Part shown: positions 8,137 to 16,551 of the stretch, in pieces
How positions within the stretch are numbered: the stretch's first letter is position 1
Layout of the letters: every line of letters begins with the position of its first letter
Source: Sphingobium quisquiliarum P25
Lineage (GTDB): Bacteria; Pseudomonadota; Alphaproteobacteria; Sphingomonadales; Sphingomonadaceae
Assembly (NCBI RefSeq): GCF_000445065.1
Contig: NZ_ATHO01000040.1
Coordinates: forward strand, 1-48,102
Direction of reading: 5' to 3'
Length of the DNA stretch: 48,102 nt
Notes under the pieces: model-generated
Told to the model about the DNA's origin: nothing
Databases searched by the model: none
What the model saw: only the letters and a program-made list of their open reading frames with translations
Position numbers and translations under genes: made by a program

Positions 8137-8532
8137 TCAGCCCGAAACGAACGCCTGAAAGACCAGCGCCAGTCCGATCATGCTGACGCCGTAGACGAGG
8201 GTGCGGACGACCGGCACGCCCATGCCATATAGCGGCAGATAGACGACGCGCGCGCCGAGCCACAGCCAGCCGCCAACAGCCGTAAGGCCGCTCGTCTTGC
8301 CGGCGATCACCACGCCCAAAAGGCAGATGATGGCGATGGGGTATGTTTCCAGGAAATTGGCCTGCGCGCGCACGAGCCGTCCGCCCACCGGATCGAGCGG
8401 CGGCAGCGTTTCGTCCCGTGCGCCCATATTCCACTTTGTCCCATATTGCTTCGTCTTGATGTGCGCTGCGGCGAAGATATGGACCAGCAGAAGCACGCAG
8501 CTCCAGGCAAGGATCGTGAGTTCGACAGCCAT
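8137..8532 (-). CDS. MAPEG family membrane protein
   Basis: 131-aa inner-membrane protein of the MAPEG superfamily (microsomal glutathione S-transferase-like). Four hydrophobic segments are visible: about 5-24, 60-78, 84-103 and 109-128. The family signature RAQANFLETYPIAII lies at the start of helix 2. Bacterial members may act in glutathione-dependent detoxification, but most are uncharacterised. Monocistronic and convergent with dnaB (21-nt gap). Confidence 0.9.
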   Translation of the reverse strand: MAVELTILAWSCVLLLVHIFAAAHIKTKQYGTKWNMGARDETLPPLDPVGGRLVRAQANFLETYPIAIICLLGVVIAGKTSGLTAVGGWLWLGARVVYLPLYGMGVPVVRTLVYGVSMIGLALVFQAFVSG

Positions 8533-8699
8533 GGCATTCCCCTGTTGAAAAGCAGATGTCAGCCTTAGGCCCGGCTGGGCCTTGCGTCATCATGCTTGGG
8601 AGGCATGTCGTAACCGGCTATGGAGCCATGGGGCAAGTCCGGCTTTGGGGAGGGCGACTGCCAAAGCCTTTGGTCGACCCGGTCGTGTTCATGCGCGGA

Positions 8700-8734
8700 C
8701 AGGAGCCCAGTCCCGCCGCTGAACTGGGCTCCTG
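8700..8734. repeat. REP-like palindrome downstream of cysH
   Basis: Perfect 12-bp inverted repeat: CAGGAGCCCAGT at 8700-8711 and ACTGGGCTCCTG at 8723-8734, with an 11-nt loop CCCGCCGCTGA. It lies in the 244-nt non-coding gap between the MAPEG start and the cysH stop. There is no T-tract, so it reads as a dispersed palindromic element, possibly doubling as a transcript end for cysH. A partial echo (GGCTCCTGCCTT) occurs near 12795. The rest of the gap shows no gene. Confidence 0.55.
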
Positions 8735-8776
8735 CCTTTGCAGGATCACGTTGCGCTTATTCCAAACTGCCTGAGC

Positions 8777-9568
8777 TTAGAAGACAGGCTGGTTGGCCGG
8801 GTCTTCGGGATCGGCCACAGGCGCAGGAATTGGCGTCACGGGCGAGTGGATGCCGCATTCCACCTTGTCCCAGCCGCGCCAGCGGCCTGCGCGCGGGTCC
8901 TCGCCGGGCAGAACCTTGGACGTGCAGGGTTCGCATCCGATCGACAGGTAACCCTGTGCTTCGAGCGGATGGCGGGGTAGTTGATGCTCCTCGAAATAGG
9001 CTTCCAGGTCCGACTTGGTCCAGTCGCCGAGCGGGTTGATCTTTAACCGGCCGTCCTCGATTTCGAAGCGGGGCAGGTTCTGCCGCGTCACCGACTGGAA
9101 AGCCTTGCGCCCCGAAATCCACGCGTCGAGCCCTTCCTTGGCGCGATGCATCGGCTCCACCTTGCGGATTTCGCAGCAGCCATCGGGGTCATAGGACCAG
9201 CGCAGGCCCGTCTCGTCCTTCTTGGCAAGCACATCGGCTAGCGGCGTGACAGTGCGGCTGTCGGTAAAGCCGAAGCTGTCGATCAGCGTGTCACGATAGG
9301 CCAGGGTCTCGCCGAACATCTTGAGCGTATCGACGAAGATCACGGGCACATTCCTGTCCGCCTTGGCCACAAGGTCGAGCAGCACGGCGCTTTCCGTGCC
9401 GAAGGACGAAACGACCGCGACATTCCCGGCCAGCCCTTCGGAAAAGACGGTCTTCAACATCGTCAGCGTATCGACGCCTTCGAAACGCGCATTGATGGCG
9501 TCCGCGTCCGCCTGGGTAAAGGCGGGCCGCGCGTCGATCACGTCAAGCTGGCGGGCAGGTTCAGCCAT
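8777..9568 (-). CDS. cysH: Phosphoadenylyl/adenylyl-sulfate reductase CysH
   Basis: 263 aa. Reduces activated sulfate (APS or PAPS) to sulfite in cysteine synthesis. The PP-loop-like N-terminus contains VVSSFGTESAVLLDL. Cysteine pairs at DGCCEIRK and IGCEPCTS are the [4Fe-4S] ligand pattern of APS-using bacterial reductases, and the C-terminal KVECGIH carries the nucleophilic Cys, so APS is the likelier substrate. Starts 8 nt inside the end of the DUF934 gene. Last gene of the sulfur operon; its electrons come from thioredoxin, not encoded here. Confidence 0.95.
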   Translation of the reverse strand: MAEPARQLDVIDARPAFTQADADAINARFEGVDTLTMLKTVFSEGLAGNVAVVSSFGTESAVLLDLVAKADRNVPVIFVDTLKMFGETLAYRDTLIDSFGFTDSRTVTPLADVLAKKDETGLRWSYDPDGCCEIRKVEPMHRAKEGLDAWISGRKAFQSVTRQNLPRFEIEDGRLKINPLGDWTKSDLEAYFEEHQLPRHPLEAQGYLSIGCEPCTSKVLPGEDPRAGRWRGWDKVECGIHSPVTPIPAPVADPEDPANQPVF

Positions 9569-10001
9569 TCACATTCTCCGGGTGCCGCTTTGCCCAGACC
9601 GGGCTGCGGCCATCGACAGTCTTTTGATAGACGTCGGCATAACGATTAAGGGCGCGTTCCACTGCGGCATCATCCAGCGCCTTGTCGGGCCGGAAGCTGT
9701 CGAACCCGCAGCGCCGCATGGCGACCAGCTGGTCGACCAGCACGTCGCCGACCGCGCGCAATTCGCCCTGATACCCCGCCTCGCGCAGGATGCGCGCCGC
9801 CGAATAGCCGCGGCCGTCGCCAAAGGCAGGGAAGTTCACCTCGACCAGCGACAGCCGGTCGAGATAGGGCAGAAGTTCGCGCGCATCCTCGCCCGCTTCG
9901 ATCCGCACGGCGGTCGAATTGGACTGGCCGGTGAAAGATTCGACCGTCACCGCCGGTTCCTGCGCGGCTTCGCCTTCGCGGAAGGTCAGGAACTCAACCA
10001 T
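9561..10001 (-). CDS. DUF934 family protein of sulfite reduction
   Basis: 146-aa DUF934 protein. Conserved features include LPYLDRLSLVEVNFPAFGDGRGYSAARILRE and the tail region ALNRYADVYQ. The family is found almost always next to cysI and cysH in proteobacteria and is presumed to be an accessory or electron-transfer partner of sulfite reductase; its biochemistry is not settled. It overlaps both neighbours by 8 nt (cysI end, cysH start), showing tight translational coupling. Confidence 0.92.
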   Translation of the reverse strand: MVEFLTFREGEAAQEPAVTVESFTGQSNSTAVRIEAGEDARELLPYLDRLSLVEVNFPAFGDGRGYSAARILREAGYQGELRAVGDVLVDQLVAMRRCGFDSFRPDKALDDAAVERALNRYADVYQKTVDGRSPVWAKRHPENVNG

Positions 10002-11625
10002 AGATCGCCTCCTTGAAGGGCTTCATGCCAAGACGGCGATAGGTGTCGAGAAAGCGTTCGCCTTCTTCACGCTCAGCGAGATAGACGTTGGTCACCTTTT
10101 CAATGGCGTCGACCACGCCGTCCTCCGAAAAGCCCGGCCCGGTGATCTGCCCCAGCGAGGCATCCTGCGCGCCCGATCCGCCCAGCAGCAGCTGGAAATT
10201 CTCCACACCCTTCCGGTCCACGCCCAAAATGCCGATATGCCCGGCATGGTGGTGGCCGCAGGCGTTGATGCAGCCGGAGATTTTGAGCTTCAATTCGCCG
10301 AGTTCCTTCTGCCGCTCCGGCGATCCGAACCGATCCGACAGCTTCTGCGCCAGCGGGATCGACCGCGCATTGGCAAGGCTGCAATAGTCTAGACCGGGGC
10401 AAGCGATGATGTCGCCGATCAGGTCCAGATTAGCCTCCGCCAGTCCGGCTTCATCCAGCTTCTGCCAGATGGCGTAAAGATCCGCCTTCTTCACATGCGG
10501 CAGGACGAGGTTCTGCGCATGGGTGACGCGCAGTTCGTCGATCGAATATCGCTCCGCAAGGTCGGCCACCAACTCGATCTGTTCGGCCGAAGCATCGCCC
10601 GGAATGCCGCCGCGCGGTTTCAGGCTGATGTTGACGATGGCGTAACCGGGCTGCTTGTGCGCCGCGACTTGCCGGTCCACCCATAGGGCGAAGGCCGGAT
10701 CACTGCGGTCGATCTCGTCGCTCAGCCCTTGCTCATAGGCCGGATTGGCGAAGTAGGGCCGGATGCGGTCAAGTTCTTCCGTGGGCGGGTTGAGGCCGAG
10801 CGTTCGCATATGGGCGAACTCCTCCTCCACCTGGCGCTTATATTCCTCGACGCCGAGTTCATGGACCAGGATCTTGATCCGCGCCTTGAACTTGTTGTCG
10901 CGGCGGCCATAGCGGTTGTAGACACGCAGGCAGGCCTCCAGATAAGACACAATCTCATCTTCGGGCACGAAGTCCTTGATAAGCGGCCCGACCATGGGGG
11001 TGCGGCCCATGCCGCCACCGGCATAGACTTCCGCGCCGATCCGTCCGTCGCGCTGCACCAGCTTGAGGCCGATGTCGTGCAGGCGCATCGCTGCACGGTC
11101 TTCCTCGCTCGCAATCACGCAAATCTTGAACTTGCGCGGCAGATAGGTGAATTCCGGGTGGAAGGTCGACCACTGGCGCAGCAGTTCCGCCCACGGGCGG
11201 GGGTCCGCCACTTCATCGGCCGCGACGCCCGCATATTGGTCAGACGAAATGTTGCGGATGCAATTGCCGCTCGTCTGGATGGCATGCATCTCGACGGTCG
11301 CCAGCTCCGCCAGAATGTCGGGCGCGTCAGCCAGCTTGATCCAGTTATATTGCAGGTTGGTGCGCGTGGTGAAATGGCCGTAGCCCTTGTCATATTTGCG
11401 CGCGATTTCGCCCAGCTTGCGCATCTGCCGCGCGTTGAGGGTGCCATAAGGGATGGCGACCCGCAGCATATAGGCGTGCAGCTGGAGATAGAGGCCGTTC
11501 ATCAGCCGCAGCGGCTTGAACTGATCCTCGGTCAGCTGGCCTGCAAGGCGGCGCTGCACCTGATCGCGAAACTCCTCGACGCGGGCATCGACGATGGACT
11601 GGTCATAGCTGTCGTAACGGTACAT
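9994..11625 (-). CDS. cysI: Sulfite reductase hemoprotein (nitrite/sulfite reductase family)
   Basis: 543 aa. Catalyses six-electron reduction of sulfite to sulfide using siroheme and a [4Fe-4S] cluster. Two ferredoxin-like repeats are followed by the cluster ligands ACPGLDYCSLA (C-x5-C) and SGCINACGHH (C-x3-C) in the C-terminal third. The sulfur-gene neighbourhood (cysH, DUF934, siroheme precursor synthesis) argues for sulfite rather than nitrite. DUF2849 ends just before its ATG at 11625. No separate CysJ flavoprotein lies in the window, so the electron donor may be ferredoxin or an unlinked protein. Confidence 0.94.
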   Translation of the reverse strand: MYRYDSYDQSIVDARVEEFRDQVQRRLAGQLTEDQFKPLRLMNGLYLQLHAYMLRVAIPYGTLNARQMRKLGEIARKYDKGYGHFTTRTNLQYNWIKLADAPDILAELATVEMHAIQTSGNCIRNISSDQYAGVAADEVADPRPWAELLRQWSTFHPEFTYLPRKFKICVIASEEDRAAMRLHDIGLKLVQRDGRIGAEVYAGGGMGRTPMVGPLIKDFVPEDEIVSYLEACLRVYNRYGRRDNKFKARIKILVHELGVEEYKRQVEEEFAHMRTLGLNPPTEELDRIRPYFANPAYEQGLSDEIDRSDPAFALWVDRQVAAHKQPGYAIVNISLKPRGGIPGDASAEQIELVADLAERYSIDELRVTHAQNLVLPHVKKADLYAIWQKLDEAGLAEANLDLIGDIIACPGLDYCSLANARSIPLAQKLSDRFGSPERQKELGELKLKISGCINACGHHHAGHIGILGVDRKGVENFQLLLGGSGAQDASLGQITGPGFSEDGVVDAIEKVTNVYLAEREEGERFLDTYRRLGMKPFKEAIYG

Positions 11626-11626
11626 T

Positions 11627-11923
11627 TCAGATCACCCAATTGCCGGTGTCGGCGTCATTCGGTTTCAGTGTCAGGTCTGGGCGCACGGTGGGGCCGAGAG
11701 CGCGTATGCGGTCCTTGATATGCGCGGGCCGCACGCCTTCGTCCGTCACGGTGGCGTCGATCACGTAGGGGGCGACCACGCGCAGCGCGGCTTCTTCGGC
11801 CCGCGCCAGTTCCTCGCCCTTGTCCGCGACGTCGACCGAATCGCCCACATGCCGCGACCAGCCATCGCCCGCCCACCAGATGACGTCTCCGGTGCCCAGG
11901 TCATTGCCTGTCAAAATCTTCAC
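11627..11923 (-). CDS. DUF2849 family protein
   Basis: 98-aa DUF2849 protein starting with GTG (MKILTGNDLGTGDVIWW). The GTG overlaps the stop of the upstream methyltransferase gene as GTGA. The family is small, alphaproteobacterial and repeatedly located between the siroheme methyltransferase and sulfite reductase genes. A role in sulfite reductase maturation or electron supply is inferred from context only. The gap to cysI is 1 nt. Confidence 0.9.
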   Translation of the reverse strand: MKILTGNDLGTGDVIWWAGDGWSRHVGDSVDVADKGEELARAEEAALRVVAPYVIDATVTDEGVRPAHIKDRIRALGPTVRPDLTLKPNDADTGNWVI

Positions 11924-12708
11924 GAATGCATCTCCGCCCCATTATTCATCTGCGCGGCCCAGCCGGGCAGCACGTCCTGCGCCAGCGCATAGGCCGCCAC
12001 GTCGCCCACGACAATCAGCGCCGGGCTTCTCACCTTCTCCCGCGCAACCATGTCGCCGAGGTCGGCAAGCAAGGTGCGCAAGATCCGCATGTCTGCACGC
12101 GTGCCGTTTTCCAGCACCGCCACCGGAATGGCGGGCGAAACGCCGTCAGTGATCAGCTTGTCGGCAATGTCGGCCGCCGTCGCCACGCCCATGTAGATAA
12201 CGAGCGTGCGCCCATGACCCGCAAGGCCGGACCAGTCCTGATCCGTCAGCCCCTTGCACTGGCCAGCGACGAAGGTCACTGCGCTCGCCGCATCGCGATG
12301 GGTGAGCGGAAGCTGCGCCTGCGCCGCGCAGCCGATCGCCGCGCTCATGCCGGGTACGATTTCCACCGGCACGCCAGCGGCCCGGCATGCCTCCATTTCC
12401 TCGCCGCCCCGCCCGAATACGAAGGGATCGCCGCCTTTCAGCCGCACCACGCAGCGCCCGGCCAGCGCCAGTTCGACCAGCAGGGCGTTGATCCGGTCCT
12501 GCGGCATGGAATGGCGGCTGCGCTGCTTCGCGACGGAGATCAGTTCCGCCTGTGGCGAGGCCAGCGCCAATATCTCGCCCGACACCAGTCCATCATGCAC
12601 GATCACCTGCGCCGCGCCGATCAGCCGGGCGGCGCGCAGCGTCAGCAGCTCCGGGTCGCCAGGACCCGCGCCGACGAGGTAAACGGTGGAAGGTGCAATG
12701 TCAGCCAT
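11920..12708 (-). CDS. cobA: Uroporphyrinogen-III C-methyltransferase
   Basis: 262 aa. Uses SAM to methylate uroporphyrinogen III at C2 and C7, giving precorrin-2 for siroheme (needed by the adjacent CysI) and possibly cobalamin. Motifs: VYLVGAGPGDPELLTLRA at the N-terminus, VVRLKGGDPFVFGRGGEE in the middle and VPGMSAAIG. It is the methyltransferase-only form; the dehydrogenase/ferrochelatase part of CysG is not in the window. I used the ATG at 12708 because it places the protein at normal length; an ATG at 12732 preceded by GAAAGG is a fair alternative (8 more residues). First gene of the sulfur operon. Confidence 0.93.
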   Translation of the reverse strand: MADIAPSTVYLVGAGPGDPELLTLRAARLIGAAQVIVHDGLVSGEILALASPQAELISVAKQRSRHSMPQDRINALLVELALAGRCVVRLKGGDPFVFGRGGEEMEACRAAGVPVEIVPGMSAAIGCAAQAQLPLTHRDAASAVTFVAGQCKGLTDQDWSGLAGHGRTLVIYMGVATAADIADKLITDGVSPAIPVAVLENGTRADMRILRTLLADLGDMVAREKVRSPALIVVGDVAAYALAQDVLPGWAAQMNNGAEMHS

Positions 12709-12839
12709 GATGGCCAGATGGCGGAAGCGCATTCGCCTTTCAATTCAGAATGCTTTGCCAGCCGCGTAGGAAAATTTTGCGCGGGGGTGACAGAGCTCGG
12801 AACCGGCTCCTGCCTTCGGGGAGCGCGGGGGGCCAAGGA

Positions 12840-14273
12840 TCAGTCCCCCATGGCGCTGGTATCGATTTCTTTGAGGCCAACGCCAATGGACGCGCGGGGC
12901 TGCTCGATCTCCGCCGATGCGACGGGATAGGCGCAATAATCCGCCGCGTAATAAGCGCTGGGGCGATGGTTGCCCGAAATGCCGAGGCCGCCGAACGGAG
13001 CGGAGGATGATGCGCCGTTGGTCGGGCGGTTCCAGTTGACGATGCCCGCGCGGACATTGGCCCAGAACTGGTTATATTGTTCCGGCGATCCCCCGACCAG
13101 CGAGGCCGACAACCCGTAGCGGCTGTTGTTGGCTTCCGCGATGGCCGCGGCGAAATCCGGCACGCGGATGACCTGGAGCAGCGGCCCGAACAGTTCGATG
13201 TCGGGCCGTTCTTCCATGGCGGTCACATCGATGATCGCGGGGCTGAGGAATGGGCGATCCTGCACGGGGCGCACCATATGTTTGATGGGGCGGCCGCCAT
13301 GACTCATCAGGTAGAGGAAGCTTTCGGTCAACTGGTCCGCCGCCCGGTTGTCGATGACCGGCCCCATGAAAGGCGCGGGGTCGGCATGGGGATGATCGAC
13401 GATCAGGCGGTCGGCGATCTTCTTGACCTCGGCAATCAGCATATCGGCCAGCTCCTGCTTGACGATCAGGCGGCTGGCCGCCGTGCAGCGCTGGCCGCTC
13501 GACAGGAAAGCGGACTGGACGACGAGCACGGCGGCGCTGGCAATGTCCGGTGTATCCCATACGATGATGGGATTGTTGCCGCCCATCTCCAGCGCCAGTA
13601 TCTTGCCGGGATTGGCCGCGAACTGCCGGTTTATGGCGATGCCGGTTTGCGCGGAGCCGGTGAAGAGGATGCCGTTCACGTCCGGGTGCGCGGTCAGCGC
13701 CTTCCCCTCACCCGGCCCGCCCAGAACGAGGCGCAGGCTGTCCTGCGGCACCCCTGCCTCATGGAAGAGGCGGACCAGCATTTCGCCTACCGCCGGAGTC
13801 TGTTCGGACGGTTTGAAGACCACGCCATTGCCCGCGAGCAGCGCCGGGACAATATGCCCGTTAGGCAGATGCGCCGGGAAATTATAAGGGCCAAGCACCG
13901 CCATGACGCCATGGGGCTTGTGCCGGACGGACTGGCGGGCGCCCATCGCGGCTTCCAGACGGCGCTGGCCGGTGCGTTCCGAATAAGCGGCGACGGAAAT
14001 GTCGACCTTGTTCATCACGGCGGCGACCTCCGTGCGTGCGTCCCACAGCGGCTTGCCGGTTTCGCGTGCGATCAGATCGGCCAGAGCATCTTCATTGGCG
14101 CGGACGACATTGACGAAGCGGCGCAGCGTTTCGATGCGGTAGGCAACAGGTTGCGCGGCCCAGCGCGGCCATCCGGCACGCACGTGCGCGACCTCGGCCT
14201 CCACGTCGCTTGCGGCGCCTTGCCACAGGAGGGCGCCGGTAGCCGGTTCGATCGAAGTCAGGGATGCGGACAT
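12840..14273 (-). CDS. astD: Succinylglutamate-semialdehyde dehydrogenase
   Basis: 477-aa NAD-dependent aldehyde dehydrogenase closest to AstD of the arginine succinyltransferase pathway. Motifs: GPYNFPAHLPNGHI (N-terminal, typical of AstD), FTGSAQTG in the Rossmann region, catalytic Glu in LALEMGGNNP and catalytic Cys in SSGQRCTAASRL. The C-terminus has NRPTNGASSSAPFGG, also characteristic. No other ast gene lies nearby, so either the rest of the pathway is elsewhere or the enzyme serves another aldehyde. Single gene, divergent from the alpha/beta hydrolase. Confidence 0.9.
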   Translation of the reverse strand: MSASLTSIEPATGALLWQGAASDVEAEVAHVRAGWPRWAAQPVAYRIETLRRFVNVVRANEDALADLIARETGKPLWDARTEVAAVMNKVDISVAAYSERTGQRRLEAAMGARQSVRHKPHGVMAVLGPYNFPAHLPNGHIVPALLAGNGVVFKPSEQTPAVGEMLVRLFHEAGVPQDSLRLVLGGPGEGKALTAHPDVNGILFTGSAQTGIAINRQFAANPGKILALEMGGNNPIIVWDTPDIASAAVLVVQSAFLSSGQRCTAASRLIVKQELADMLIAEVKKIADRLIVDHPHADPAPFMGPVIDNRAADQLTESFLYLMSHGGRPIKHMVRPVQDRPFLSPAIIDVTAMEERPDIELFGPLLQVIRVPDFAAAIAEANNSRYGLSASLVGGSPEQYNQFWANVRAGIVNWNRPTNGASSSAPFGGLGISGNHRPSAYYAADYCAYPVASAEIEQPRASIGVGLKEIDTSAMGD

Positions 14274-14452
14274 AGCGCCGATATGGAGGATAACGGCGCT
14301 TTAGGGAAGGGAGCGAGATGCGTTTGATACGCTCCTGTCCGTCGAGCGGCGGCGCTTCATCTCTTTGACTTGCGGCTGCTGCCCGTGGAGCGATATGAGC
14401 CATCGGGCAAGCCGGAGATGGGGCGCTTGATCATGCTGAGGATAGAGGGCCG

Positions 14453-15322
14453 TTGAGCAACTTCACGGACGGATATTGGTGGTCCCCTGACGGCCTCCGC
14501 CTTCACTATCGCGATTATGATGGCGGATCGGATGGGCGGCCGCCACTGCTTTGCCTGCCGGGGCTGACCCGCAATGCAAGGGATTTCGAACCGCTTGCGC
14601 AAAGGCTTGCCGGGGAGTGGCGGCTGATCTGCCCGGAAATGCGCGGGCGCGGAGAAAGCGCGCAGGCCAAGGACCCGATGACCTATGTCCCCTTCAACTA
14701 TCTTCAGGATATAAGCCGGTTGCTCGGCGACCTTGCGATCACCCGTTTCGTGGCAGTCGGCACGTCGCTGGGCGGCTTCATCACCATGCTGATCGCCGCG
14801 ACCCATCGCGAATGGCTGGCCGGGGCCTTGCTGAACGATATCGGTCCCACGCTTGAGCAGGCGGGCCTTGCGCGGATCAGGGCGCAGGTCGGCACGGGGC
14901 AGTCGCATCCAAGCTGGGTTCATGCGGCGCGCGCATTGGAAGAAGCGAACCGCGACATCTACCCGGCCTATGGGCTGGAGCAATGGCTGGCGATGGCCAA
15001 GCGCCTGTATCGCCTGAACAGCGGAGGCCGGATCGTGCTCGACTACGACATGCGCATCGCCGAACCCTTGCGGGTGGCCGGAGCGGAGGGCGGGGTCGAT
15101 ATGTGGCCCGCCATGGCGGCTTTTTGCGGCATTCCGGCATTGATATTGCGCGGCGAGCGTTCGGATATTCTGAGCGTCGAAACGGCCGAACGGATGGTGC
15201 GGGACATGGGCGGCGGGGCTGAACTGGTCACCGTGAAGAATGTCGGCCATGCGCCGGTGCTGGATGAGCCCGAAGCGGCGCGCGCCATCGACCAGTTGCT
15301 GGCGCGCGTCCTCCATGGCTGA
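14453..15322 (+). CDS. Alpha/beta hydrolase
   Basis: 289-aa alpha/beta-hydrolase-fold enzyme. The nucleophile elbow is VGTSLGGF (Ser about residue 104), the oxyanion region is LCLPGLTRNARDF near residue 35, and the C-terminal catalytic His lies in NVGHAPVLDEP; the acid is probably in LRGERSDILS. Substrate unknown; the family includes esterases and C-C hydrolases. Starts with TTG after AGAGGG; there is no in-frame ATG between the upstream stop and the conserved region. Overlaps the following glycosyltransferase by 8 nt (ATGGCTGA). Confidence 0.88.
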   Translation: MSNFTDGYWWSPDGLRLHYRDYDGGSDGRPPLLCLPGLTRNARDFEPLAQRLAGEWRLICPEMRGRGESAQAKDPMTYVPFNYLQDISRLLGDLAITRFVAVGTSLGGFITMLIAATHREWLAGALLNDIGPTLEQAGLARIRAQVGTGQSHPSWVHAARALEEANRDIYPAYGLEQWLAMAKRLYRLNSGGRIVLDYDMRIAEPLRVAGAEGGVDMWPAMAAFCGIPALILRGERSDILSVETAERMVRDMGGGAELVTVKNVGHAPVLDEPEAARAIDQLLARVLHG

Positions 15323-16457
15323 CTTCACCGGGCGACGGCCGCGGCTGCTCCACATCCATGGCAGTTTCAGCCTGGGCGGCAAGGAGGCACGCGCCGTCCG
15401 CCTCATGAACCTGTGGGGCGATCGCGCGCATCATAGCATCGTCAGCGCCGATCCCGATGCCATGGACGCGCGCGCGGCGATCGATCCTGCCATCCGGGTG
15501 GACTATCCTTCGCCACCGCAATTGAAGGGGCGGCCCGGTTTGGCCCGCTTTCGGAGCATCGCCCGCTTCCTACCGGGTTTCGACCTGATCCTCACCTATA
15601 ATTGGGGGGCGATGGACGCGGTCATGGCGCATCGCATCTGCGCGCCGTTCATGCGCCTGCCGCCGCTCATCCATCATGAGGATGGCTTCAATGTGGATGA
15701 GGCGGCTGGCCTCAAGCCGGAGCGGAACCTGTACCGCCGCATTGCCTTTCAGGGCAGCTGCGCCATCGTCGTCCCTTCGACGAAGCTGGAGGGCATTGCC
15801 CAGAGTGTGTGGCGGCAGCCTGACCGGAAGGTACGGCTCATCCGCAACGGCATCGATGTGGCGCGTTATGCGGTTCCACCCGCTCCAGAGGCAATTCCCG
15901 GCCTTGTTCGCTCGCCGGGCAAGCTGCTGGCCGGCACGCTTGCCGGTTTGCGCCCGGTCAAGAACATTCCCCGGCTGGTCCGGGCGATCGCTCCCCACAA
16001 GGAGCGGTTGCAACTGGTCGTCGTGGGAGAGGGCCCGGAGAAGGACGCCATCCTTGCCGAAGCAGGGCGACAGGGTATCAGCGATCTGCATCTGGCGGGC
16101 TTCCTGCCCGATCCATGGCGCTATATCGGGCTGCTGGACATTTTCGCCCTGTCTTCCGACAGCGAGCAATTCCCGATTTCGCTGGTGGAGGCAATGGCGG
16201 CAGGCCTGCCGGTCGCGTCCATGGACGTGGGCGACGTCATGCAGATGGTGGCGCCTGAAAATCGCGGCTTCGTGGTCAAGGATGAGCATGCTCTGGCCGA
16301 TGCGCTGGCTGTCCTCACGTCCGATGCGGGGTTGCGCGCGCGGCTGGGGGAAGCCAACCGGCTGCGTGCCCGGCGCGATTTTGACGAGACCTCCATGGTG
16401 GATGCTTATGCGGCGCTATACGGACGGGCACTATCCAGCCCGGATATTTTGCGGTAG
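15315..16457 (+). CDS. Glycosyltransferase family 4 protein
   Basis: 380-aa GT-B glycosyltransferase. The N-terminal acceptor domain opens LLHIHGSFSLGGKEARAVR with the glycine-rich loop. The C-terminal donor domain has GTLAGLRPVKNIPRLVRA, then the EX7E motif in SEQFPISLVEAMAAGLPVA. The sugar and acceptor are unknown; cell-envelope polysaccharide or lipid glycosylation is typical. The ATG at 15315 lies inside the end of the hydrolase gene, so the two are translated together; longer in-frame starts lie inside that gene and do not resemble the family. Confidence 0.9.
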   Translation: MADFTGRRPRLLHIHGSFSLGGKEARAVRLMNLWGDRAHHSIVSADPDAMDARAAIDPAIRVDYPSPPQLKGRPGLARFRSIARFLPGFDLILTYNWGAMDAVMAHRICAPFMRLPPLIHHEDGFNVDEAAGLKPERNLYRRIAFQGSCAIVVPSTKLEGIAQSVWRQPDRKVRLIRNGIDVARYAVPPAPEAIPGLVRSPGKLLAGTLAGLRPVKNIPRLVRAIAPHKERLQLVVVGEGPEKDAILAEAGRQGISDLHLAGFLPDPWRYIGLLDIFALSSDSEQFPISLVEAMAAGLPVASMDVGDVMQMVAPENRGFVVKDEHALADALAVLTSDAGLRARLGEANRLRARRDFDETSMVDAYAALYGRALSSPDILR

Positions 16458-16551
16458 GGCGCGCGCGTAACTTTCGTCATGCGGGCCAAAGCTGCTATAG
16501 GGCAGGTTTGAAATTGCCCGCAGACGCGGCTGATTTGCGCGGGAGATAGCG

